Source: JAWXCM01 sp034408745 (GTDB lineage Bacteria; Acidobacteriota; Terriglobia; Bryobacterales; Bryobacteraceae). Taken from it: a stretch of 64,000 bases of DNA. A program made the position numbers and the translations under genes. The DNA is taken from positions 1 through 64,000 of the forward strand of contig JAWXCM010000322.1 in assembly GCA_034408745.1 (NCBI GenBank). The letters are read 5' to 3'. A model generated the notes under the pieces. That model was not told the origin of the DNA. It ran no database searches and worked only from the letters and a program-made list of their open reading frames with translations. Below, piece after piece: positions 8,629 through 17,162 of this stretch (the first letter of the stretch is position 1; each line of letters opens with the position of its first letter).

Positions 8629-9336
8629 ATGGAACGGCTGCTGGAAGAAATCGTCGAGAAATTGCGTAAGGCGCATGGGGAACGCCTTGTGTCGATCGTG
8701 CTGTATGGCTCCGGGGCGGTGCCTGAGGGTCGCGATGCGCTGTCGGATTTCAACATCCTGTGCGTACTCAAGCAGGTGACAATTGCCGAACTGCACGATT
8801 CAGAAGCGGTTTTCCGCTGGTGGCGTGAGATGCGTAATCCGTCGCCGCTGCTGCTGAGCGTCGACGAGGTCCGCACGTCGACCGACTCATTCCCCATGGA
8901 GTTTCACGACATCCGCGAGCGCCATGTGATTCTGCATGGTGAGGACGTGGTCAGCGGTTTATCGATCGATCCGGCGTTCTATCGCGCGCACGTGGAGCAT
9001 GAACTCCGGGCGAAGATGTTGCGGCTCAGGCAGAAGGCTGGCGGCATGCTGTCCGACAACCTGTTGCTGCTGCGTCTGATGGCGGAATCGGTGAGCACGT
9101 TCTGTGTGCTGTTCCGGCATGCGTTGCGGATCGCGGGCGAGTCGCCGAAATTTGCCCGGAGGGAAGTTATCGCTGCGGCGGGTACGCGTTTTGGCATTGA
9201 GACTGAGGCGTTTGATACGCTTCTCGATTTGCGCGAGGGAAAGCGCAAGCCGAAATCGGTGGTCGAACCTGGAGCGCTGTTCGCCCGATATCTGCAGGGG
9301 ATCGCCACGGTGGTTGAAGCTGTCGACCGCATGTAA
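8629..9336 (+). CDS. nucleotidyltransferase-fold protein with degenerate site
   Basis: A 235-residue protein starting two bases after the TPM gene. Residues about 20-45 (SIVLYGSGAVPEGRDALSDFNIL) match the nucleotidyltransferase G-S...D-x-D pattern, but the second acidic residue is Asn (SDFN instead of SDxD). The rest is alpha-helical (about 130-235, FYRAHVEHELRAKMLRLRQKA), like a HEPN or substrate-binding helical module. The substitution may weaken or abolish activity; that is inference. It lies between the TPM gene and lemA in the same orientation, so it may act with them in the envelope-stress type cluster. Confidence 0.7.
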   Translation: MERLLEEIVEKLRKAHGERLVSIVLYGSGAVPEGRDALSDFNILCVLKQVTIAELHDSEAVFRWWREMRNPSPLLLSVDEVRTSTDSFPMEFHDIRERHVILHGEDVVSGLSIDPAFYRAHVEHELRAKMLRLRQKAGGMLSDNLLLLRLMAESVSTFCVLFRHALRIAGESPKFARREVIAAAGTRFGIETEAFDTLLDLREGKRKPKSVVEPGALFARYLQGIATVVEAVDRM

Positions 9337-9350
9337 GAATTGAGGAGATT

Positions 9351-9917
9351 ATGAAAGCAGTTCTGGTGGTTCTGGGTGCACTGCTGCTGATTGTTTTGCT
9401 CATTGGCGGTCCTTTGATGAGCGGGCGAAACGAACTTGTGACGCAGCGCGAAGCCGTCAACGGGGCCTGGGCTCAGGTGGATGTCGACCTGCAGCGCCGT
9501 GCTGACCTGATTCCCAACCTGGTGGAGACCGTTAAGGGGTTCGCAAAGCAGGAGAAGGAAGTGCTGGAATCGATTGCGAACGCACGCGCCGGAATGCTGA
9601 ATGCACGAAATCCGCAGGAGCGGATCCAGGCCAACCAGCAAATGGACAGCGCGCTTGGCCGGCTTCTGGTGATCACCGAGAATTACCCGCAGCTCAAGTC
9701 AAACGAGAACTTCCTCAGGCTGCAGGACGAACTTGCCGGCACTGAGAATCGCATTGCGCAGAGCCGGCGCCGCTACAACGACTCGGTGACAAAATACAAC
9801 ACCGAGATCGAGAAATTTCCCAACAATCTCACCGCGGGACTTTTCGGATTCCAGCGAAATGACGCGTATTTCCGTACCGATCCTGCGAAGCGTGAGAACC
9901 CGCAGGTGAAGTTCTAA
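9351..9917 (+). CDS. lemA: LemA family protein
   Basis: A 188-residue LemA protein. It has one N-terminal membrane segment (VLVVLGALLLIVLLIGGPL, residues 4-22) followed by a three- or four-helix coiled domain. Family hallmarks are LVTQREAVNGAWAQVDVDL, RRADLIPNLVETVKGF, LKSNENFLRLQDELAGTENRI and the RRRYNDSVTKYNTEIEKFP segment. The N-terminus is short outside the membrane with the bulk on the other side. A clear GAGGAG Shine-Dalgarno lies 5 nt before the ATG, so unlike many neighbours it is translated from a leader. Molecular function is not established; LemA genes usually neighbour TPM genes, as here. Confidence 0.93.
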   Translation: MKAVLVVLGALLLIVLLIGGPLMSGRNELVTQREAVNGAWAQVDVDLQRRADLIPNLVETVKGFAKQEKEVLESIANARAGMLNARNPQERIQANQQMDSALGRLLVITENYPQLKSNENFLRLQDELAGTENRIAQSRRRYNDSVTKYNTEIEKFPNNLTAGLFGFQRNDAYFRTDPAKRENPQVKF

Positions 9918-9955
9918 CCGGCTCCTCTCTCTCTGACTGACCTGACAAAAGGAAT

Positions 9956-11401
9956 ATGGCTACCGAAACTTTCCGCAATTACATTAACGGTGAATGGGTG
10001 TCCGGGGATACCTTTGAGAATCGCAATCCGGCGAATACCGACGAACTGGTCGGCCTGCATGTGAAGGGGACCGCGTCTGACGTGGAGGCCGCCGCCGAGG
10101 CTGCTCAGGCTGCTTTCGGTCCGTGGGCCAGCCTTCCAGGACCGGCCCGCGGTAACTATCTGTACAAAGTGGCCGATATCCTCGACCGCAAGTTCGACAG
10201 CATCTCCGCCGACATGACGCGCGAGGAAGGCAAGACCCTGCCCGAAGCCAAAGGCGAGGTTCGGCGCGCTATCAACATTTTCCGGTATTTTGCGGGCGAG
10301 GGCTCGCGGATGAACGGAATTCAGGTGCCGAGCGAGCGTGAGCGCGTTCATATGTTCGCGATCCGCAAGCCGCTCGGGGTGGTGGGGCTGATCACGCCGT
10401 GGAATTTCCCGAGCGCGATTCCAGCGTGGAAGCTCGCTCCCGCGCTGATCTGCGGCAACACCGTGATCATGAAGCCGGCGTCGGTTTCGCCGCTTAGCGC
10501 ATGGCGGCTGATTGAGGCCTGTCATGAGGCTGGGATTCCAAAGGGCGTGGTGAACTTCATCACCGGTTCGGGCGGACAGGTCGGCGATCCGCTGGTTGAG
10601 GCGAAGCAACTGAAGGCCGTGTCGTTCACGGGATCCTGCGAAGTGGGTCTCGCCCTGCACAAGAAGGCGTCGGCGCGGCAGCTGCGAATCCAGCTGGAGA
10701 TGGGTGGCAAGAATCCCACCATTGTGCTGGGCGACGCGGACTTCCAGTCGGCCGTCGACAACGTGGTGAATGCCTCGTTCTTTTCGACCGGACAGAAGTG
10801 TACGGCTACGAGCCGCGCCATTGTCGAGGATTCCATCTACGACAAGTTTGTAGCGGCTGTGACGGAAGCGGCTAAGAAGCTGAAGGTCGGCAACGGCATG
10901 GAGCCGGGCGTGCAGATCGGTCCGGCCATCGATCAGAAGCAGCTCGAAACGAACCTGAAGTACATCGAGATTGGCCGCCAGGAGTGTGGCGAGCCGAAGT
11001 GCGGCGGCAACCGGATCACCGGACCTGGCTTCGACAAGGGCTTCTTTATCGAGCCGACGGTTTTCGCCGATGTCACGCCGCAGATGCGAATCGCGCAGGA
11101 AGAGATCTTTGGACCGGTGCTTGCGATTATGCGCGCGCGCGACTTCGAGGACGCGATGCGAATTGCTAACGACATTCCACTGGGGTTGTCAGCTTCCATT
11201 CAGACGACGAATGTCTCGCGCGTGTTCGACTTTGTGTACCGGATGGAAGCGGGCCTTCTGACCGTGAATCTCCCGAGCGCGGGAGTCGAGTACCAGCTCC
11301 CGTTTGGCGGCACCAAGGAATCCAGCTTCGGGCCGAAGGAGCAGGGCCCCGCAGCCCTCGAGTTCTACAGCGACTACAAGACGGTCTATCTGAAGTACTG
11401 A
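9956..11401 (+). CDS. aldehyde dehydrogenase, likely alpha-ketoglutaric semialdehyde type
   Basis: A full-length 481-residue NAD(P)-dependent aldehyde dehydrogenase. Visible are the Rossmann segment ITPWNFPSAIPAWKLAPAL, the lysine of TVIMKPAS, the catalytic Glu248 in LEMGGKNP, the catalytic Cys282 in STGQKCTATSR, and EEIFGPVL. The C-terminal LPFGGTKESSFGPKEQGP is the pattern I associate with 2,5-dioxopentanoate (alpha-ketoglutaric semialdehyde) dehydrogenases, which finish non-phosphorylative pentose or hexarate pathways. The substrate is inference. AAAAGGA lies just upstream of the ATG. It stands alone between lemA and the methyltransferase gene. Confidence 0.88.
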   Translation: MATETFRNYINGEWVSGDTFENRNPANTDELVGLHVKGTASDVEAAAEAAQAAFGPWASLPGPARGNYLYKVADILDRKFDSISADMTREEGKTLPEAKGEVRRAINIFRYFAGEGSRMNGIQVPSERERVHMFAIRKPLGVVGLITPWNFPSAIPAWKLAPALICGNTVIMKPASVSPLSAWRLIEACHEAGIPKGVVNFITGSGGQVGDPLVEAKQLKAVSFTGSCEVGLALHKKASARQLRIQLEMGGKNPTIVLGDADFQSAVDNVVNASFFSTGQKCTATSRAIVEDSIYDKFVAAVTEAAKKLKVGNGMEPGVQIGPAIDQKQLETNLKYIEIGRQECGEPKCGGNRITGPGFDKGFFIEPTVFADVTPQMRIAQEEIFGPVLAIMRARDFEDAMRIANDIPLGLSASIQTTNVSRVFDFVYRMEAGLLTVNLPSAGVEYQLPFGGTKESSFGPKEQGPAALEFYSDYKTVYLKY

Positions 11402-11435
11402 GCCGTCTTCTAAGGTGGCCCGATTAACCTTGACT

Positions 11436-11473
11436 TTCCGACATGAGTTAACTATAGTTAACTCATGTCGGAA
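11436..11473. promoter_or_regulatory. 38-bp perfect palindrome over promoter and start codon
   Basis: Half-site TTCCGACATGAGTTAACTA and its exact complement meet at 11454/11455 with no spacer. The right half contains the ATG at 11465 of the methyltransferase gene. The centre contains TATAGT (11453-11458), a plausible -10 six nt before that ATG. Repressor binding here would block RNA polymerase. A cruciform or RNA hairpin are alternatives. Confidence 0.6.
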
Positions 11474-12058
11474 GCCATTCGCTACACCCTCATCGCCACG
11501 AGCCTTTCGTTCCTGTTCGTGGCCATCTTCTATCGAATCCGGTCGCAACGATCCGGCGAATCCCTCGACCGCACAAAGGAAGGTTGGCCCATTCTGATCG
11601 GTGTTCGACTGGCAGGCTTTCTCACGGCCGGTTCTACTGCGGCATGGTTATCAAAGGCGGCGTGGGTGGAACCGACAGGCGTGCCGGTGCCGGAAGTGCT
11701 CCGCTGGCTGGGGGTGGTTGGATTTGGTCTTGCTGCGTCGTGGGTGATTTGGATGTTTCACACGCTGGGGCGAAATCTGACTGACACGGTGGTGACACGG
11801 CGAGACGCTATTTTCGTCGACAACGGTCCCTACCGCTTCGTGCGGAATCCCATGTATACCGGCGTTCTGATGGTGGGGCTGAGCCTGGGGCTTGCTGTGG
11901 GCACCTGGTTGATTCCACTCTGTGCGGGGCTGATCTTCACGCTGCTGGCGCTGCGGACGGCGACGGAAGAGAAATACCTGATCCAGCGCTTCGGCAACCG
12001 GTATATCGAATATATGAGCCGCGTTGGGCGCTTCTTTCCCAGGCTGCGGCACGGATAA
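11465..12058 (+). CDS. isoprenylcysteine carboxyl methyltransferase-like membrane protein
   Basis: A 197-residue integral membrane protein with about five hydrophobic segments (4-22, 40-60, 75-95, 125-145, 145-160). The C-terminal half has the ICMT/PEMT signature: YRFVRNPMYTGVLMVG, followed by EEKYLIQRFGNRYIEYMSRVGRF. Members use S-adenosylmethionine to methylate small lipophilic or thiol substrates at the membrane; the bacterial substrate is usually unknown. The start ATG lies inside a 38-bp perfect palindrome, six nt after a TATAGT, so the transcript is probably leaderless and the operator would cover the start. Confidence 0.85.
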   Translation: MSEAIRYTLIATSLSFLFVAIFYRIRSQRSGESLDRTKEGWPILIGVRLAGFLTAGSTAAWLSKAAWVEPTGVPVPEVLRWLGVVGFGLAASWVIWMFHTLGRNLTDTVVTRRDAIFVDNGPYRFVRNPMYTGVLMVGLSLGLAVGTWLIPLCAGLIFTLLALRTATEEKYLIQRFGNRYIEYMSRVGRFFPRLRHG

Positions 12059-12153
12059 AGACAGGTGTGCGGGATCGAACACAGGGTACGCGTCGGAAGT
12101 AGCTGATTCCGCACTCAGGAATTTGTGGCACCTGCATTCCCTTCATGCGGTGC

Positions 12154-12770
12154 ATGAGAATCACTTTCGCGATCTCGTTCCTGATTGCATCCGCTGCTCT
12201 GGCGCAGAGTGTGAAGGTCGGTGTTATTGGCGGCGTCCCGCTCACTGACCCGGTGCGATTCAACGACGAATCCAAACGTTATCTTGTTGGACCTTCTGTG
12301 GAAGTGCGATTTTTGGACGGGCGCCCTGGCGTCGAAATGAATGCGTTGTACCGCAGGACGGGCACGGCGTTTAGCTTTGTTTTAGCCCTAATCCCGATTA
12401 CCCGCAGGTACCCGAGCGATTTAGCAGTCGCACAGTGGGAAATACATGGGAATTTCCGTTGCTCGGAAAATATTATTTCCGGACAAGTGACGAAAAATGG
12501 CGACCGTTCCTTGGGACGGGTTATACGATACGCCACACGTGGACGACTACGACGGACGAAAGCGTATTCTCCGGGAACCCAACTCCTCAGGTCTCGAAGC
12601 GTGGAGGAGGCGCGGGCGTTGACGTTGGTGCGACCGTTGTCGGTGGCATCGACTGGAAGTGGACCCGGCGCATCTCAGTGCAGCCGCAATTTCGCTACAC
12701 ACGGTACGGGGATCGGAGCGATACGTTGAACCGGGGTCAGGTGGATTTCATGCTCGGCATACGGTTCTGA
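12154..12770 (+). pseudogene. outer-membrane beta-barrel protein, frameshifted
   Basis: The first 75 codons encode a signal peptide (MRITFAISFLIASAALAQ) and the start of a barrel (VKVGVIGGVPLTDPV, VEMNALYRR). The frame then fails at about 12376-12384, in TTTGTTTTAGCC. One frame over, the sequence continues as a good barrel: NPDYPQVPERF, WEFPLLGKYYFR, FLGTGYTIRHTW, GIDWKWTRRISVQPQFRYTRY and a terminal FMLGIRF ending in Phe. Together about 205 residues would form a small porin-like barrel. A single missing T in the T-run explains everything. This is either a real loss, a sequencing undercall or, less likely, -1 slippage. An ATG at 12145 is an alternative start. Confidence 0.75.
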
Positions 12771-12804
12771 CGGCTGACCCCGAAGTTCTATACTCGGGTT
12801 GAAG

Positions 12805-13794
12805 ATGACTCCAGCCCAGCTTGCCTCCTGGACACTCCCGGTAACGGTATTCAGCGTGTCCACGCTGATCGCTCTTCTGGTTCGACAAGTTGTGCTGCGG
12901 GTGCTTGCCAGCCGGGTGCCGGCGTCGTCGAAGGCCTGGCGGCTCTTTCTCGAAACGGTGCGCGGACCATCGGTGCTGTGGTGTTTGGCCGCGGGTCTGG
13001 CCATCGCGATTCACAACGCCCAGGCGCCGCGCACATTCGAGTACTGGGCTCAGAAGTCGATCGGCGTTTTTACCATTGTCAGCATCGGACTGGTCGGCGC
13101 GGCTGTCGCAGTCCGGATGGTGGCGGTCTACGGTGAGCGCAAGAGCCTACGGATCGCAGGGCTGTCGAAAACGCTGGTTTACCTGGTGATCTTCAGCATT
13201 GTCCTGCTGATGGTTCTAAGTGAATTTGAGGTACAAATCACACCGATTCTTACGGCTCTCGGTGTCGGCGGTCTGGCTGTCGCTTTGGCTTTGCAGGACA
13301 CGCTGTCGAACTTCTTCGCAGGGATTCACATCCTGGTAGAGGAGCCAATCCGGGTCGGCGATTTCGTTCGTTTGTCCAAGGATGAAGAGGGTACGGTCAG
13401 CGACATCGGCTGGCGCACCACCCGAATTCAGACGTTTCAAAACACAGTAATTGTGGTTCCGAATAAAAACCTGGTTTCGGCGAATATCGTCAATTTTCAT
13501 CTGGCGGAACGTCGGGTTTCGACGGAAATCGATATCTATTCGGCAAACGAAGCGAGTCCCGACCAGATCGCCGAGCTGGCCATGGCAATCGCGGAGCGTA
13601 CCGAGGGCGTGCTCCCCGAGCCTGCGCCGATAGTGCTGCTCGACCCCGGTGTGCTGCACACGCATATGCAGATGAAACTGGTGGTTCACGTAGCCACTGT
13701 CGCGGAGCGGGCGCCGGTGAGATCCGACATTCGGGCGCAGCTTCACAGAGCTTTTCGAGAGCACGGGATTCCGTTCCCGGTGGTAAAGGTTTGA
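12805..13794 (+). CDS. mechanosensitive ion channel, MscS family
   Basis: A 329-residue small-conductance mechanosensitive channel, inner membrane. Four hydrophobic segments lie in the first 145 residues. The pore helix and beta domain read GVGGLAVALALQDTLSNFF, then IHILVEEPIRVGDFV, GTVSDIGWRTTRIQTF and VVPNKNLVSANIVNF. The remaining C-terminal domain is alpha/beta (STEIDIYSANEASPDQI). It would relieve osmotic downshock. TATACT at 12789-12794 lies 10 nt before the ATG; a TTG at 12799 is a possible alternative. The 3' end overlaps the TTG of the hydantoinase-like gene by 4 bp (TTGA). Confidence 0.92.
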   Translation: MTPAQLASWTLPVTVFSVSTLIALLVRQVVLRVLASRVPASSKAWRLFLETVRGPSVLWCLAAGLAIAIHNAQAPRTFEYWAQKSIGVFTIVSIGLVGAAVAVRMVAVYGERKSLRIAGLSKTLVYLVIFSIVLLMVLSEFEVQITPILTALGVGGLAVALALQDTLSNFFAGIHILVEEPIRVGDFVRLSKDEEGTVSDIGWRTTRIQTFQNTVIVVPNKNLVSANIVNFHLAERRVSTEIDIYSANEASPDQIAELAMAIAERTEGVLPEPAPIVLLDPGVLHTHMQMKLVVHVATVAERAPVRSDIRAQLHRAFREHGIPFPVVKV

Positions 13795-15617
13795 GGGCGA
13801 CCCGGCCAGGACTTCGCGTCGGGATCGACACAGGCGGCACGTTTACGGACTTCGTTGTCGCCCGCCACGGGGCCGGCCTGGAAACCTTCAAAATTCGCTC
13901 GAATCCGTCGAATCCGGCTTCTGTCATTTTGGAAGGGCTGGCGAGGATTGGCGGTCGGCCGGAGGTAGTCCACGGCTCCACTGTGGCGACCAATGCGCTG
14001 CTCGAGAGGAAGGGTGCGAGGACGGCACTGGTGACGACGGCAGGGTTCGAGGACGTGATCGAAATCGGCCGGCAAAACCGGGAGCGGCTCTACGTGCTGG
14101 ATCCACCTGAGCGACGTGTGCTCTGCGAACGCGAACTGCGATTCGGAGTCAGCGAGCGCGTTACGTTTGAGGGCGAGGTTCTCTCCGCACCCGCTCCAGA
14201 GGAACTCAAACGGCTGGCGATCCAGTTAAAGAAAGCAGGCGTGGAAGCGGTCGCTATTTGTCTGCTTCATTCCTATGCGAATGCAGAGCATGAAAGAGCC
14301 GTGGCCGCGGCATGCACGGGGCTGGGATATGTGTGCGCGTCGAACGAGATATCGCCGGAGATGCGCGAGTATGAGCGCACCTCCACCACCTACCTGAACG
14401 CGTATGTAGGGCCGCTGATGGACCGCTATCTGGGCCAGCTTTCCGCGGTTCGACAGCTGTGGGTGATGCAGTCCAGCGGCGGTCTGCTGCGTGCCTCCGA
14501 GGCTCGGGCGCAGGCAGTTCGAACGCTGCTGTCCGGGCCGGCGGGCGGTGTAGTCGGCGCGATTGAGGTCGCGCGACTGTCCGGGTTCACGCGCGTGCTC
14601 GGGTTCGACATGGGCGGCACGTCGACTGACGTGTCACTCAGCGAAGGCTCACCACGGCAGACCACCGAGGCCTGTGTTGACGGGTTTCCGGTGCGGGTAC
14701 CGGGGCTCGACATCCAGACTGTGGGTGCTGGCGGCGGGTCGATTGCGCGCGTGGATGCGGGCGGATTGCTACGCGTGGGGCCGGAGAGCGCGGGCGCGCA
14801 GCCGGGGCCGGCATGCTATGGGACGGGTGAATTGCCGACCGTCACCGACGCCAACGTGGTTCTCGGCAGGATCGGCTCAACCGGACTGCTGGGCGGGTCG
14901 ATGGCGATCTACCCGGATCGGTCCGCAGCCGCGGTGGACGGCATTGCGCGAGCGTTGGGCTTCTCGCGGATGAAGGCGGCGGAAGGCATCGTGCGCGTGG
15001 CGAACGCGAACATGGAGCGCGCGATACGGTCGGTTTCCGTGGAGCGAGGCTACGACCCGCGGGAGTTCGCGCTGGTGGCCTTCGGTGGTTCAGGCGGACT
15101 GCACGCCTGCGAAGTGGCGGAGAGCCTGGGAATCGAGACGGTGGTGGTTCCCGAGCATGCCGGCGTCCTGAGCGCGTTGGGAATGCTGCTGGCCGACCGC
15201 GTTCGCGACTACTCAGCGGGTGTCCCTGGCGTTCGGGAATTGGAGCCGCGTTATCGGGCACTGGAGCGGCAGGCGAGGGCAGACATGCGCGGCGCGCAAC
15301 TGATGCGGCTGGCCGACGCGCGTTACGTCGGGCAAAGTTTCGAACTGACGATTCCCGAGGGCGGCGATTTTCACGCGGCGCATGAGCGGGAGTACGGTTA
15401 TGCCGATCGGTCACGCGCTGTAGAGGTGGTCACGATTCGGGTTCACGCCGTCGCTGCTGTGGAAAAACTCCGTGTCAAGGCAGGGACTCGCGTGGTGACA
15501 CGCCGACAGCAGCGTGGACCGGCGGCAGTTGCCGATTACGGTTCCACGGCATGGATCCCGGCGGGCTGGTCGTGGGTGGTGGATGAGTTCGGTAGTCTGA
15601 TAATTACGCGGGTGTAG
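13791..15617 (+). CDS. hydantoinase/oxoprolinase family protein (HyuA-like)
   Basis: A 608-residue ATP-dependent hydantoinase/5-oxoprolinase A-type protein. The N-terminal domain has the ASKHA phosphate motif (LRVGIDTGGTFTDFVVA, residues 7-23) and GSTVATNALLERKG. The central domain has LLSGPAGGVVGA, FDMGGTSTDVSL and VGAGGGSIARVD. The C-terminus has FGGSGGLHACEVAESLGI. The family hydrolyses cyclic amides such as N-methylhydantoin or 5-oxoproline. The usual B subunit is absent here, and the protein is shorter than the ~690-residue HyuA because its C-terminal domain is reduced. A TTG start overlaps the mscS stop, with AAAGG upstream, so coupled translation is likely. Confidence 0.88.
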   Translation: MRATRPGLRVGIDTGGTFTDFVVARHGAGLETFKIRSNPSNPASVILEGLARIGGRPEVVHGSTVATNALLERKGARTALVTTAGFEDVIEIGRQNRERLYVLDPPERRVLCERELRFGVSERVTFEGEVLSAPAPEELKRLAIQLKKAGVEAVAICLLHSYANAEHERAVAAACTGLGYVCASNEISPEMREYERTSTTYLNAYVGPLMDRYLGQLSAVRQLWVMQSSGGLLRASEARAQAVRTLLSGPAGGVVGAIEVARLSGFTRVLGFDMGGTSTDVSLSEGSPRQTTEACVDGFPVRVPGLDIQTVGAGGGSIARVDAGGLLRVGPESAGAQPGPACYGTGELPTVTDANVVLGRIGSTGLLGGSMAIYPDRSAAAVDGIARALGFSRMKAAEGIVRVANANMERAIRSVSVERGYDPREFALVAFGGSGGLHACEVAESLGIETVVVPEHAGVLSALGMLLADRVRDYSAGVPGVRELEPRYRALERQARADMRGAQLMRLADARYVGQSFELTIPEGGDFHAAHEREYGYADRSRAVEVVTIRVHAVAAVEKLRVKAGTRVVTRRQQRGPAAVADYGSTAWIPAGWSWVVDEFGSLIITRV

Positions 15618-15645
15618 TGCGGCGAACGGGGCCGCTTTCCGAACC

Positions 15646-17067
15646 TTACTGCCTGGCGGCGACGGTAGTCACGATGCCCCACGCAAAGCGCGCGAAGTCG
15701 CGAAGACCCTGCACCAGAACGCGCTCCTGGTCGCTGTGAGCACCGTAGCCGAGCCCGGTATCCTCCACATCAACCGCCGGACCAACACCGTAGCACTGCA
15801 TCCCAGTCTCCCGCATATAAGACATGTCCGTGGCGCCGACGCCCATTGTCGGGATGACACGAATGCCTCCAAACAGCTCGCGGTGGGTGGATTCGATCGC
15901 CTTGAACATGGGGGTGTCTAACCCGGTGGGTGGGGTGCGCGGGCGCAACGCTGTCGAACGCGGCACAACCTCGACATTCGGGTTGTCGATCACCTTCCGC
16001 AGGCCTTCGAAGAACTGGTCCATGTCCTCATCGGGCAGCATGCGGATATCGAGCATTGCTTCCGCTTCCGACGGAATCACGTTGAACTGATAGCCCGCCT
16101 TGATGATGGTGGGGGTGATGGACGTGGTCACGGTGGAGTAGTGGGCAGGGTCGTTGGCTTTAAACCAGGCCTGCACTTCCCCGGCTTTGTCGGCGCGCAG
16201 AATGTTGGTGTAGCGCTCGGCGACACCGGGCGGGCTGATCGCAGCCAGCCGCTCAAAGTAAGCGCGGGTGGTGTCGTTGAGCTTCATGGGCGGCATCCAG
16301 GTGGCAGCCGCGGTGACTGCGTTGGCCAGTGCCAGCACCGCGTTGCCTGGTGTGGGGCGCGAGCCGTGTCCGGCAGGGCCTCGGGCGATGAGGGTAGCCC
16401 CGCGAGGCATCTTCTCCGCGGTTTGTATCTGGGTGAACAGCAGTTTCCCCTTTTCACGGCGACCGCCTCCGCCCTCCGCCAGGCAGAACTCGGCCTCAAT
16501 TTCCTTACCGTGGTTGTCGAGTACCCATTTCGCTCCGACGGTTCCGGCTCCGGCTTCCTCGGCGGCTTCCGCGAAAAAGATCACGTCGCGGTCGAGAGCA
16601 ACCTTCTGTCGTTTCAGTGTGAGCAGCACGGTGAGGTAGGTGGCAACGCTGTCCTTGTCGTCGGTGGAGCCGCGGCCGTAGATGTACGTGCCGTCGTTGT
16701 CCGCGCTGAACGGGCCGTGGTTGACCCACTTCTTCGCGTCGATGCTGACAGTGTCGGTATGTCCCATCAACAGGATGGGCTTCTTTGAGCCGGTACCTTT
16801 CAGGCGCGCGATGAGGTTCATGCGCGCGGGTTGAGCTCCGACGATCACAGACGGAATGCCTTCGGCATCCAGCACTTTCTTGAGGTACTCGACGGCGCGG
16901 GTTTCGTTGCCGGGTGGGTTGGTGGTGTCGAGGCGGACGAGCGCGGCGTGGTGCTTCAGGACCTCTTCTTCAAATGCTTTGGCTTCGGCGATTGCCGGCG
17001 GTGGTGCGGCATGTGCGGGAAGGGCCGCGAAGGCCCAGGCACATGCCGCGAGGGTGACTAAACGCAT
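15646..17067 (-). CDS. secreted M20 family metallopeptidase
   Basis: A 473-residue zinc carboxypeptidase/deacylase. A signal peptide (MRLVTLAACAWAFAALPAHA) directs it to the periplasm. Metal ligands and catalytic residues are visible as LLMGHTDTVSID (His, Asp), GRGSTDDKDSVATYL (bridging Asp), FFAEAAEEAGAGTVG (the EE pair) and the late GYGAHSDQERV (His). The insertion between (about 215-340) is the usual dimerisation domain. The substrate is a peptide or N-acyl amino acid; which one cannot be told. A TAATAT box (17078 to 17073) ends five nt before the ATG, with no Shine-Dalgarno. Confidence 0.92.
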   Translation of the reverse strand: MRLVTLAACAWAFAALPAHAAPPPAIAEAKAFEEEVLKHHAALVRLDTTNPPGNETRAVEYLKKVLDAEGIPSVIVGAQPARMNLIARLKGTGSKKPILLMGHTDTVSIDAKKWVNHGPFSADNDGTYIYGRGSTDDKDSVATYLTVLLTLKRQKVALDRDVIFFAEAAEEAGAGTVGAKWVLDNHGKEIEAEFCLAEGGGGRREKGKLLFTQIQTAEKMPRGATLIARGPAGHGSRPTPGNAVLALANAVTAAATWMPPMKLNDTTRAYFERLAAISPPGVAERYTNILRADKAGEVQAWFKANDPAHYSTVTTSITPTIIKAGYQFNVIPSEAEAMLDIRMLPDEDMDQFFEGLRKVIDNPNVEVVPRSTALRPRTPPTGLDTPMFKAIESTHRELFGGIRVIPTMGVGATDMSYMRETGMQCYGVGPAVDVEDTGLGYGAHSDQERVLVQGLRDFARFAWGIVTTVAARQ

Positions 17068-17162
17068 GTTCCATATTAGCTTCGGCGACGAAGCCGGAGT
17101 GCTGCCGGTGCTCCAGGGCCAGGTGCCATGGTGGAGAGCGCAGCGGGTTCAGGTCAGGCACG

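Noticed and set aside
12376..12384. Programmed -1 frameshift in the beta-barrel gene
   Set aside because: The sequence is not a classical X XXY YYZ slippery heptamer and no stimulatory structure is evident; a missing T is more economical.
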